Below, one piece after another: positions 1 to 7,602 of a stretch of DNA of 42,116 bases. A program made the translations under genes and the position numbers. The stretch's first letter is position 1. Every line of letters begins with the position of its first letter. Origin of the DNA: Flavobacteriales bacterium UBA3477 (lineage in GTDB: Bacteria; Bacteroidota; Bacteroidia; Flavobacteriales; Schleiferiaceae); assembly GCA_002378005.1 (NCBI GenBank), contig DFQY01000024.1:5032-47147 (forward strand), written 5' to 3'. The notes beneath the pieces were generated by a model that was not told the origin of the DNA, made no database searches, and saw nothing but the letters and a program-made list of their open reading frames with translations.

Positions 1-897
1 GAAGGCGCCCATCATATTGCCGAGGTCCGTCAACGCAACACCGTCGTGGCCATCGTCGACGGCCGCCTGAACCAAATCTGCCACTACGCTGGTGGCCTGC
101 AATATGGAGAACTGGCTGTGGTTGTGTAAATGTGCGAAATGCACATCATCTGCATCGAGATCTTCTTCCGGAGCTTCGGCTTCCCCTTTGCCACCGGTCA
201 ATCCTTCGGCGCGTTTTGCTTTTGCATCTTCCACAGCAAGACCTATAGCCTGGACGGTGGTAGGGTTTTTCTCTTTGAAGCGCGCTACAAAGGCCTCATC
301 ACGACCAAGAGCGGCCGGAGTAAAGTTGCCAATACGGATGAGCTCTAAAAATACGCGGGCCGTGGCCTCCACATCAAAGGCGGCATTGTGGGCCTCATCG
401 AAGCCTTCGCCAAAAAGGTGCTGGTGCAGTTCCTCAAGTTTAGGAAGCTTGTAGCGCCCGCCACGGCCACCGGGGATTTGACAAAGCTCTGCGGTGATCT
501 CCGTACACGAATCCAAAGATTTTTTAGAGGTAAATGGATTCTCGCCTGTGGTTCGTAAATACTCACAGCCAGTGACATTTAAGTCAAAGCGGACATTGTG
601 ACCTATTACGAACTCACAAGTATCCATGGCCGTCTTGAAAGTGGCCAGGACTTCGGCGAGAGGCTTCCCTTCCGCCTTGGCACGATCCGTGGAAATACCG
701 TGGATTTTCGTAGCATTAAACGGGATATCATAACCGTCTGGGTAAATGATATGATCTTGAGCATCGATCAACTCCCCTTCCGGTCCGTGAATTTGCCAAG
801 CAATCTGAACGACTCGTGGCCAATTATCAAAGTCCGTCAAGGGTGCATTCCAATCCTTAGGAAAACCTGTAGTCTCAGTATCAAAGATTAAAAACAT
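1..897 (-). CDS. dnaE: DNA polymerase III subunit alpha with N-terminal exonuclease domain (partial, 3' end outside window)
   Basis: The first 299 residues of the replicative polymerase are visible; the gene runs off the left edge. It starts at the ATG at 897-895. Residues 1-190 form a DEDDh 3'-5' proofreading exonuclease: Exo I DTET (D6, E8), Exo II HNVRFD (D105) and Exo III HNAAFD (H170, D175), so the catalytic set is complete. A charged linker (about 225-252) leads to a PHP domain starting HLHNHSQFS at residue 256. In Bacteroidota the alpha subunit commonly carries this fused exonuclease, which does the job of DnaQ in other bacteria. One PHP metal-site position reads TDL (290-292) where active PHP domains have TDH, so the PHP is probably structural. 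The 108-base gap upstream holds a promoter and a DnaA box. Confidence 0.93.
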   Translation of the reverse strand, partial: MFLIFDTETTGFPKDWNAPLTDFDNWPRVVQIAWQIHGPEGELIDAQDHIIYPDGYDIPFNATKIHGISTDRAKAEGKPLAEVLATFKTAMDTCEFVIGHNVRFDLNVTGCEYLRTTGENPFTSKKSLDSCTEITAELCQIPGGRGGRYKLPKLEELHQHLFGEGFDEAHNAAFDVEATARVFLELIRIGNFTPAALGRDEAFVARFKEKNPTTVQAIGLAVEDAKAKRAEGLTGGKGEAEAPEEDLDADDVHFAHLHNHSQFSILQATSVVADLVQAAVDDGHDGVALTDLGNMMGAF

Positions 898-925
898 GCC
901 CGTGTTGCGTAAAATGAGTGAAACT

Positions 926-960
926 CAAATCTACCACAAAGCATGCGCAAATAAAACCAA
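926..960 (-). promoter_or_regulatory. Bacteroidota-type promoter for dnaE
   Basis: Read on the minus strand there is a perfect -7 element TAGATTTG (933-926) with a TTG element (960-958) 24 nt upstream, slightly longer than the usual 17-23. Transcription would begin around 919 and leave a leader of about 20 nt before the dnaE ATG at 897. Confidence 0.45.
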
Positions 961-978
961 TGTGGATAACTATTGGTT
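955..978. promoter_or_regulatory. Inverted repeat enclosing a consensus DnaA box, upstream of dnaE
   Basis: AACCAAT (955-961) and ATTGGTT (972-978) are perfect inverted arms around a 10-base spacer. The minus strand of 969-961 reads TTATCCACA, an exact match to the DnaA box consensus TTATNCACA. The left arm overlaps the TTG element of the dnaE promoter. This could be a DnaA-sensitive control site; function is inferred from position only. Confidence 0.4.
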
Positions 979-1005
979 AATTGCTAAATGCCTGATAATA
1001 AGATA

Positions 1006-1986
1006 TTAACGATTCTTTTTGAAGGGGTGTGGAGACGGTGGCAAGACGGCCAACTCATGGGCTTCTTCATCCCATTCTGAGAGTGGTAATTCCCTCATTT
1101 CGTGAACCATTGCAATGGCGTTTTGGGCATCAACTTCACTAAAGCCATCACCATTTAAAATATGATCATATGAAGCCGTGTGTAAATCCGTAAAACCTTC
1201 TGAGAAATCGAACGACCACTGATCAAAAGTCAATGAACGGAAGGTCTTTTTACCGGCATCTTTGGCCCCTTGAGGCAAGGTTTGGGCATTGATGCTCAAG
1301 AACCATCGAATATTGGCATTGCTGAAGCGAATCGTACCTGAAGCTCTATCGTGTGAACGCACATAGACCTTCTGACCCTGAGGAACGCCGAATATCCATT
1401 GGAGCATATCAAAGAAGTGCACGCCAATGTTGGTGGCTATACCCCCACTCTTTTCCTCGTCCCCTTTCCAAGAGGCGTAATACCAGTGGCCTCGCGAAGT
1501 AATGTAGGTTAGATCCACATCGAAAATATAATTTGGGTCTGTGGCCAATTTCTCTTGCACCTTCTCTTTCAACGAAATAACCTGTTCGTGCAGGCGTAGC
1601 TGAAGAATGGTAAAAATTTGCTTGCCGGTGGATTGTGCTGTAGCATTAAGTCCTTCTACGTTCCAAGGGCGCAAGGTGATGGGCTTCTCGCAAATACAAT
1701 GTGCACCATTGCGCAAGGCATATCTTATATGACTGTCGTGCAAGTAATTAGGAGAGCAAATACTGATGTATTCCACACCCTCACCGCGCTCGGACAACTT
1801 GTTTAAATGGCGGTCAAAACGCTCAAATTCGGTAAAAAAGGCAGCTTCCGGGAAGTATGCATCCAGATGTCCTACGCTATCGCTTGGATCATAGGCGGCC
1901 ACGAGGGTGCCGCCCACTTCATGAATGGCTTGAAGGTGTCGTGGTGCGATATAACCCGCTGCACCAATAAGCGCGAAACGCTTCAT
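1006..1986 (-). CDS. Gfo/Idh/MocA oxidoreductase, WlbA/WbpB-like (UDP-sugar acid 3-dehydrogenase)
   Basis: This 326-residue protein begins with the Rossmann segment GAAGYIAPRH (8-17), which with the following AYDPSDSVG is characteristic of WlbA/WbpB enzymes. Those oxidise UDP-N-acetylglucosaminuronic acid at C3 with NAD+ for making diacetamido-uronic acids of O-antigen. The motif CEKPITLRPWN (about 99-109) is the conserved EKP substrate/cofactor loop, and HEQVISLKEKV follows in the usual position. Its ATG overlaps the stop of the upstream SIS isomerase gene by one base (TAATG), so the two are translationally coupled. No aminotransferase or acetyltransferase of the same pathway is present here. 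The family is clear; the exact UDP-sugar substrate is inferred. Confidence 0.85.
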   Translation of the reverse strand: MKRFALIGAAGYIAPRHLQAIHEVGGTLVAAYDPSDSVGHLDAYFPEAAFFTEFERFDRHLNKLSERGEGVEYISICSPNYLHDSHIRYALRNGAHCICEKPITLRPWNVEGLNATAQSTGKQIFTILQLRLHEQVISLKEKVQEKLATDPNYIFDVDLTYITSRGHWYYASWKGDEEKSGGIATNIGVHFFDMLQWIFGVPQGQKVYVRSHDRASGTIRFSNANIRWFLSINAQTLPQGAKDAGKKTFRSLTFDQWSFDFSEGFTDLHTASYDHILNGDGFSEVDAQNAIAMVHEMRELPLSEWDEEAHELAVLPPSPHPFKKNR

Positions 1987-2585
1987 TAGCCAATACGTTG
2001 ATCGTAGGTATCTCCCATCGATGGATTATCTCCCATTAATCGGGCCATCATTTGCTTCTTCACAATGTTGAAGATGACCATGTGCACGTCCTCTGTGACC
2101 TCCATATCCATGACTGGCGCATGCACGTTGATGGTAGCGATTTCTGAGATTTTGCCGCCTTTGAAACCGCTCATCGCTACCGTGGTAGCGCCTTGTGCGT
2201 TGGCGTATTCTAGGGCAGTGACCACATTCTTGCTGTTTCCGGAACCACTTATTCCGATAACCAAATCATCTGGAGATAGGAAGTTCTTGAGCGGCTCTAC
2301 GAAGATGCTCTCCCAACCGATATCATTGGCGATGGCCATCATGGAAGGTAGATTGTCGTTCAAGCAAATCATTCTAAACCGCTTATCTAGGCCATAGCTG
2401 GCCCCTTTTAAGAAATCTCCTGCCGCATGGGAAGCTGAGGCACCAGAGCCCCCATTGCCCATGGTGTAGATGTTCCCGCCCTTTTCATAGGTGGTGTGGA
2501 AAGCTTCTACTAAGGCCTCGAGGGCTTTAGGATCAAGAGCGTCCAAAGTGGACTTAACAAGGTCGATATAATGTTGTGCTTGCAT
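1986..2585 (-). CDS. SIS-domain phosphosugar isomerase, GmhA-like
   Basis: A single SIS domain fills the 199 residues. The phosphosugar-binding glycine/serine loop GNGGSGASASH (about 43-53) and the second serine loop GISGSGNSKNV match the GmhA (sedoheptulose-7-phosphate isomerase) layout. Relatives of this subtype, with the stretch RFRMICLNDN after the first loop, occur in surface-polysaccharide clusters, so the substrate may be heptose phosphate or another aldose/ketose phosphate. It is coupled by a one-base overlap to the WlbA-like gene and lies 36 bases after pnuC on the same strand. A role in nucleotide-sugar or LPS precursor supply is inferred. Confidence 0.8.
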   Translation of the reverse strand: MQAQHYIDLVKSTLDALDPKALEALVEAFHTTYEKGGNIYTMGNGGSGASASHAAGDFLKGASYGLDKRFRMICLNDNLPSMMAIANDIGWESIFVEPLKNFLSPDDLVIGISGSGNSKNVVTALEYANAQGATTVAMSGFKGGKISEIATINVHAPVMDMEVTEDVHMVIFNIVKKQMMARLMGDNPSMGDTYDQRIG

Positions 2586-2621
2586 GTGTTCTTTGTAGAA
2601 TTGGCCACTAAAATAACTGAT

Positions 2622-3170
2622 TTATTCGCGCCATCGTATAAATCCGATCACGCTCATGATAGAATAAATAACCATCAAGGCTGCATAAACCCAAAGACCC
2701 TTCATTCCATAGAGCGCGACGGAGGCAATATTCAACGGAATCCAGTAATGAAAAGCGGTGCGAATACGGCGGGTTTCTTGCCAAGTGGCCCATAGTCCAA
2801 ACACGGTAGTCAAAGCATCGAAATACGCGTAACTGACACCGGGTAGTTTGTTCAGCGACCAGCCTAGAAGGGCTGCCACTGGGAGTCCCAACCAAGCAAA
2901 GCGTTGGATTTTCGCAGGGAGATCGACAAGGGACACTTGGTTCTCCTCTGCATGTGTGGTCCAATGGGTCCAGCCGTAAAAGCCCATCACCACATAAACC
3001 GTGTATAGCCCCATTTCCGCAAAGAGGCCTATGCGAAGGAATAGCGCTACGGAAAGTGCACTACTTACGATACCGGCCGGCCATGCCCAAACTTTTCGCT
3101 GAATCAAGCCTACGAGAAAGGCGAGACTCAACAGCGTGGCGCTCCACTCTAAAACAAAATTTACGGACAT
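2622..3170 (-). CDS. pnuC: PnuC-family vitamin transporter (nicotinamide riboside or related)
   Basis: A 182-residue inner-membrane protein with about seven hydrophobic segments. Diagnostic PnuC features are WAWPAGIVSSALSVALF (about 28-44), the segment FAEMGLYTVYVVMGFYGW (about 50-67) and the C-terminal YGMKGLWVYAALMVIYSIMSVIGF. The family carries out facilitated diffusion of nicotinamide riboside; close relatives (PnuT, PnuX) move thiamine or riboflavin, and no linked kinase gene helps to choose. The ATG at 3170 directly follows the T-tract of the sucC terminator, and an in-frame stop lies upstream at 3200, so no longer start exists. It probably shares a transcript with the two sugar genes downstream. 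Confidence 0.82.
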   Translation of the reverse strand: MSVNFVLEWSATLLSLAFLVGLIQRKVWAWPAGIVSSALSVALFLRIGLFAEMGLYTVYVVMGFYGWTHWTTHAEENQVSLVDLPAKIQRFAWLGLPVAALLGWSLNKLPGVSYAYFDALTTVFGLWATWQETRRIRTAFHYWIPLNIASVALYGMKGLWVYAALMVIYSIMSVIGFIRWRE

Positions 3171-3197
3171 AAAAACCCCGAGCGTTGGTGCTCGGGG
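3171..3197 (-). terminator. Intrinsic terminator of sucC, abutting the pnuC start codon
   Basis: Perfect 8-bp stem CCCCGAGC (3176-3183) / GCTCGGGG (3190-3197) with loop GTTGGT. On the minus strand it is followed by five T residues (3175-3171) and then immediately by the pnuC ATG. It lies 25 bases after the sucC stop. Confidence 0.85.
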
Positions 3198-3222
3198 CTA
3201 ATTTAAGATTATCTCTTTGGAC

Positions 3223-4410
3223 TTATACCAACTCTTGAACCAAGTCAGCCGCTTCCTGCAATGCAATGGCGCTATGCACTTCTAGTCCACTTTCGTCGAT
3301 CAATTTCTTCGCTTCTTCAGCGTTGGTTCCTTGAAGACGTACAATAATTGGTACATTGATATCACCAATGTTCTTATACGCATCAACAACACCCTGCGCT
3401 ACGCGGTCACAACGTACGATACCACCGAAGATATTCACGAGAATCGCTTTCACATTTTCATCGCGCAAAATGATACGAAACGCCTGTTCAACGCGTGCTG
3501 CATCCGCAGTACCTCCTACATCTAGGAAGTTTGCTGGGTTGCCACCGGCCATCTTGATGATGTCCATTGTAGCCATCGCAAGACCTGCACCGTTTACCAT
3601 ACAACCTACGTTTCCATCAAGCTTTACGAAGTTCAAGCCCGCTTCACCGGCTTCTACTTCTGTTGCATCCTCTTCGCGAGTATCGCGCATCGCAGCGATA
3701 TCTTGATGACGGTACAACGCGTTATCGTCGATGGTCACCTTGGCATCTACCGCCAAGATCTTGTCGTCTGAAGTCTTTAGTACTGGGTTGATCTCGAACA
3801 ATGAGGCATCAGCACCTTCGTATGCACGGTATAATGCCGTTACAAACTTGGTCATGTCCTTGAACGCAGCACCGCTCAAACCTAGGTTGAACGCTACTTT
3901 ACGTGCTTGGAATCCTGTCAAACCTACTTTAGGATCGATCTCTTCAGTAAAAATCAAATGTGGCGTTTCCTCTGCCACGGTCTCGATGTCCATACCGCCT
4001 TCTGTAGAGTACATGATCATATTGCGGCCCGTAGAGCGGTTCAACAAAACAGACATGTAGAATTCAGAAGTTTCGCTTTCGCCTGGGTAGTATACATCCT
4101 CAGCGATTAAAACTTGGTGTACTTTCTTTCCTTCGGCAGAAGTTTGAGGAGTCACTAGTTGCATTCCAATGATGCTATCTGCCACCTCTTCTACTTTATC
4201 AATGCCTTTGGCGAGCTTCACACCCCCTCCTTTACCGCGGCCACCTGCGTGTACCTGGGCTTTCACAACGTACCATGAGGTACCTGTTTCATCAGTAAGT
4301 TGTTTTGCTACTTCTACAGCTTCGGCTGGAGTCTGAGCAACTTTACCGCGTTGAATGCGTACGCCGTAGCCGGCTAAAATTTCTTTTCCTTGGTATTCGT
4401 GGAGGTTCAT
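3223..4410 (-). CDS. sucC: Succinate-CoA ligase (ADP-forming) subunit beta
   Basis: Full length for the family at 395 residues, beginning with the canonical MNLHEYQGKEIL. It has an ATP-grasp fold: a glycine-rich nucleotide loop GGRGKGGGVKLAKG (about 56-69), the metal-binding EINPV (about 205-209), and the CoA-ligase domain with GLAMATMDI, FLDVGGTA and NIFGGIVRCD. With SucD it interconverts succinyl-CoA and succinate in the TCA cycle, making ATP. sucD is not in this window, which is common in Bacteroidota. It is transcribed alone, from a recognisable promoter upstream to a strong terminator downstream. Confidence 0.97.
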   Translation of the reverse strand: MNLHEYQGKEILAGYGVRIQRGKVAQTPAEAVEVAKQLTDETGTSWYVVKAQVHAGGRGKGGGVKLAKGIDKVEEVADSIIGMQLVTPQTSAEGKKVHQVLIAEDVYYPGESETSEFYMSVLLNRSTGRNMIMYSTEGGMDIETVAEETPHLIFTEEIDPKVGLTGFQARKVAFNLGLSGAAFKDMTKFVTALYRAYEGADASLFEINPVLKTSDDKILAVDAKVTIDDNALYRHQDIAAMRDTREEDATEVEAGEAGLNFVKLDGNVGCMVNGAGLAMATMDIIKMAGGNPANFLDVGGTADAARVEQAFRIILRDENVKAILVNIFGGIVRCDRVAQGVVDAYKNIGDINVPIIVRLQGTNAEEAKKLIDESGLEVHSAIALQEAADLVQELV

Positions 4411-4430
4411 ACTGTTCCTTGATTTGCACG

Positions 4431-4461
4431 CAAATTTAGGGTACAGCCTTCGAACGATGAA
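4431..4461 (-). promoter_or_regulatory. Bacteroidota-type promoter for sucC
   Basis: On the minus strand the -7 element TAAATTTGC is a perfect match to TAnnTTTG (4438-4431). The -33 element is TTC (4461-4459) instead of TTG, with a 20-nt spacer. Transcription would start around 4424, leaving a short leader to the ATG at 4410. Confidence 0.5.
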
Positions 4462-4522
4462 CCATTTCTATGGATTAAGTTGTTTGACTATTATATGCCA
4501 TTGTTTGACGATATTTGCATAC

Positions 4523-6955
4523 ATGTCCAAATACCACTTAACTATACTCCTACTTTGGGCCGCCATTGGCCTGAGCGCGCAACGTGCTGAGAAAAAAAGT
4601 TTAGAAGTCCCCGAACTGAGCGCCGAAAATATCTCTATTAATGGTGTGCTTGACGAGGCCGTTTGGGCCTCGAGTGCACGCATCACAGAATTGGACCAAT
4701 ATTTTCCGGAAGCCGCGCTAACGCATGAAAGTATTCGCAGCGACGTACGCATTTTCTACACTCAAGAAGGAATGTACTTCGCGGGGATCTTCGAGGACGA
4801 TCGCGCGCCCATTCTTTCACAATTGACGCCGCGAGACCGCATTAATGCCAATACGGATTGGATACACATCATCCTCAACCCCTTCAACGACGGAGCGAAC
4901 GACTTCAACTTCTACCTCAGTGCTGCTGGAGTTCAAGGCGATTCTCGGGCCACGAGCAGCAACGAAGAAGACGGTAGTTGGAACGCCGTATGGTGGAGTG
5001 CCGTGATTAAAGAGCAACACCGCTGGACTTTCGAAATGTACATCCCCTACCAAGTACTCCGCATTCCACAAGGCGACGCAGGCGCAGAAGCCCTAGCTTG
5101 GGGATTCAACATCAAGCGAAGCATACGTAGCGACCGCACCATGTACAGTTGGAACCTCATCGATCGCAACTTTGATAATGAGAGCTTGCAAAGTGGACTC
5201 CTCACGGGTATTAATGTCATTAACCCGCCCCTGCGCATCAGTTTGCGTCCGAACGCTACAGGCTCCTACTTGCAAAATGGGAGCGGTCAAGGCAGATCTA
5301 CCGGTGCTGCCGGAGCAGATATTAAAATAGGGCTCAACAAAAGTTTTACACTCGATATGACTTTGCTCCCGGACTTTTCGCAAGTCGCATTTGATGAGCA
5401 ATTCGTGAATTTTGAAGCCTTCGAGCAGCAGTTCGATGAAAATCGCCAATTCTTTACCGAAGGGGTTAATCTGTTTAATAAGGCTGATCTCTTTTACAGC
5501 CGACGCATTGGGGGGAATCCTAAAAACTTCACCAATGCCAACCTCGAGGACTTGAGCAATACCACACAGAGTTTTACACGCATGCTCAATGCCACGAAAA
5601 TCACGGGAACGACGGATAATAATCTCAGTATGGGATTCCTCAACGCCATCACAGCGGCCAACTACCTCAGTGGTATGGATAGCTTGGGCAATGCAGTAGA
5701 AGTCCTCACTGAGCCCCTCACCAACTACAATGTACTCGCCGTCGATCAACGGTTCAAAGGCAACAGTTCGGTGGGAATGATCAATACCAATACTACCCGA
5801 TTTAATCAAGAAGGCAATGCCCGAGATGCAAATGTCACGGCACTTACGGCAAATTTGAATTTCTTAGAGAATCGCTTTTATTTCAACGGGGCGATGGGGC
5901 GATCATTGATCTACGATACAGAAGATGATTATTCGGGCAATGCATTGTATTGGGAGACCGGAAAGCAAACCGGGGCTTGGCGCTGGGAACATCAAATGGA
6001 ACTCATCAGTCCCACCTTTGACCCGAACGACCTTGGCTTCCAACGTCGCGGTAATAAGGTGCACCAACGCGTAGAACTGAGTCATCAAATCCTAGAGCCC
6101 AACGACCTATTCCTCAGACGCAGTCAACAACTCCGCCTGCAATACAATCGCCTCTATGCACCTTCTGCATTTGAACGCATCCATGGGGAATATCGATTCT
6201 TTGGCTTGACCAAATCTTTCTTGGCCTACGGATATAACCTCGAAGTACGTCCCAAGGAGTTTGATTACTTCGACCCAAGGGTTTGGGGACGCTACAGGGA
6301 AAATCCCGCCTCTTTTTGGCAAAATGCATGGCTGAGCACAGATTTCCGCAAACCCCTCGCCTTTGAATTGCGCGGGGGGCAATGGCGATGGGCAGATTGG
6401 GGTGCCCGCGGACACTATGGGGAGGTGGAATTAATTGGACGCATCAATGACCAATTCAATCTTAGATTTGAAGTCGAAGCCGGATCTCATCACCAAGTGG
6501 GCTGGGCGCAAACCCTAAGCACCGACAGCATAGGAATGGCGCGAAGACACCGCCGTAATGTAGAACAAACGCTCACGGGGCAATATTTATTTGGGCCCAA
6601 TTCTTATTTAAGCCTCGACCTGCGCCACAGCTGGAACCGCATCGAAAATGAAGCGACCTACCACTTGAACGAAGATGGCTCCTTAACCCCCTCCACAAGC
6701 TATACGGATCCAAACTTGCGCATCAACTTTTTCAACATCGATTTGAAGTATGTATTGTGGTTCGCGCCAGGCCGCGAAATGAACCTCCTGTACCGAACCT
6801 CTATTGCAAATTCTGACGATGCCACTGCTCTTGGCTATACACAAAATATGCAGAGCCTTACGGATCTTCCGGCGGACCAACTCGTTAGCCTTCGCATTGT
6901 CTATTTCCTGGATTATGCGCAAATGCGCAAATCCACTACCTTGCGCCGTAGATGA
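4523..6955 (+). CDS. DUF5916 family outer-membrane-type protein with N-terminal CBM9-like domain
   Basis: The 810-residue protein begins with a signal peptide (MSKYHLTILLLWAAIGLSAQ), which is why the ATG at 4523 is preferred to one at 4424. About residues 30-200 form a CBM9/DOMON-like beta-sandwich (INGVLDEAVW, the conserved NxNTDWIHIILNPFNDG stretch, WTFEMYIPYQVLRI). The rest is DUF5916: alternating aromatic beta-strands and LLPDFSQVAFDEQFVNFEAFE followed by QFFTEGVNLF, ending in a charged strand as in outer-membrane barrels. Families of this type are common secreted or outer-membrane proteins of Bacteroidota; some sit next to peptidases, but no function is established. Its stop overlaps the next gene's start (ATGA), suggesting a co-transcribed unit with the LolD-like ATPase. 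Confidence 0.85.
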   Translation: MSKYHLTILLLWAAIGLSAQRAEKKSLEVPELSAENISINGVLDEAVWASSARITELDQYFPEAALTHESIRSDVRIFYTQEGMYFAGIFEDDRAPILSQLTPRDRINANTDWIHIILNPFNDGANDFNFYLSAAGVQGDSRATSSNEEDGSWNAVWWSAVIKEQHRWTFEMYIPYQVLRIPQGDAGAEALAWGFNIKRSIRSDRTMYSWNLIDRNFDNESLQSGLLTGINVINPPLRISLRPNATGSYLQNGSGQGRSTGAAGADIKIGLNKSFTLDMTLLPDFSQVAFDEQFVNFEAFEQQFDENRQFFTEGVNLFNKADLFYSRRIGGNPKNFTNANLEDLSNTTQSFTRMLNATKITGTTDNNLSMGFLNAITAANYLSGMDSLGNAVEVLTEPLTNYNVLAVDQRFKGNSSVGMINTNTTRFNQEGNARDANVTALTANLNFLENRFYFNGAMGRSLIYDTEDDYSGNALYWETGKQTGAWRWEHQMELISPTFDPNDLGFQRRGNKVHQRVELSHQILEPNDLFLRRSQQLRLQYNRLYAPSAFERIHGEYRFFGLTKSFLAYGYNLEVRPKEFDYFDPRVWGRYRENPASFWQNAWLSTDFRKPLAFELRGGQWRWADWGARGHYGEVELIGRINDQFNLRFEVEAGSHHQVGWAQTLSTDSIGMARRHRRNVEQTLTGQYLFGPNSYLSLDLRHSWNRIENEATYHLNEDGSLTPSTSYTDPNLRINFFNIDLKYVLWFAPGREMNLLYRTSIANSDDATALGYTQNMQSLTDLPADQLVSLRIVYFLDYAQMRKSTTLRRR

Positions 6956-7602
6956 TTGCCCTAAAGAACATACACAAGAGTTTTGGACAAACGCACGTGC
7001 TAAAAGGTATCACCGCGTCCATTTCGCAAGGTGACTTTATCACCATTTCCGGCGCCTCCGGCGCTGGGAAAAGTACCCTCCTGCACCTTATTGCAGGACT
7101 GGACCAATGCTCAGAAGGCAGTATCACCTTCGAAGGAAAGGAAATCAACACCTTATCAAAAACGGCGCGCAACCAGTGGCGCAACCAGCGTGTGGGATTA
7201 GTGTTTCAGTTCCACAACCTATTGCCGGAACTCAACGCTTTAGATAATGTCATGATTCCCAGTTGGCTTGGGAAGCAGAAGGATGATCAGGCAGAAGCCC
7301 GCGCTAAAGAACTGCTCGAACGCCTAGGCGCAGGACACCGTTTGCACCACTACCCCAATGAGCTTTCAGGCGGGGAGCAACAACGAGTAGCCATTGCAAG
7401 AGCATTAATGAATGCGCCAGATATTCTGTTGGCCGACGAACCTACGGGAAACTTGGACAGCAAGAATGCAGAAGAGGTTCATGCTATTTTGAAAGAGCTC
7501 AACGAAAAACATGGCCAAACGGTAGTAGTGGTGACGCACAACAAAGCATTGGCGGCATTAGGTAAAATTAAGTGGACCATGCGTGACGGTATGCTGGCCT
7601 AA
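6952..7602 (+). CDS. ABC transporter ATP-binding protein, LolD/MacB-like
   Basis: A complete 216-residue ABC ATPase: Walker A GASGAGKS (34-41), Q-loop VFQFHNLLPELNA (84-96), signature LSGGEQQ (138-144), Walker B ILLADEP (158-164, catalytic E163) and H-loop VVVVTHN. The sequence FHNLLPELNALDNVMIP is typical of LolD, which powers lipoprotein release from the inner membrane, and of MacB-type mechanotransmission ATPases. No LolC/E permease lies beside it, which is usual in Bacteroidota where lolD is often separate. It starts inside the stop of the DUF5916 gene (4-base overlap) and its own stop overlaps the next start by one base. Confidence 0.85.
   Translation: MIALKNIHKSFGQTHVLKGITASISQGDFITISGASGAGKSTLLHLIAGLDQCSEGSITFEGKEINTLSKTARNQWRNQRVGLVFQFHNLLPELNALDNVMIPSWLGKQKDDQAEARAKELLERLGAGHRLHHYPNELSGGEQQRVAIARALMNAPDILLADEPTGNLDSKNAEEVHAILKELNEKHGQTVVVVTHNKALAALGKIKWTMRDGMLA

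Noticed and set aside
2608..2964. Open frame of 118 codons on the minus strand overlapping pnuC
   Set aside because: It is an alternative frame of pnuC, whose transporter motifs fill the other frame.
4424..4522. Longer start for the DUF5916 protein
   Set aside because: It would add 33 residues in front of a clean signal peptide; the ATG at 4523 fits a secreted protein better.
5093..5809. Open frame of 238 codons on the minus strand
   Set aside because: It lies wholly inside the DUF5916 gene on the other strand, which has a clear signal peptide and family blocks; the antisense translation shows no domain.
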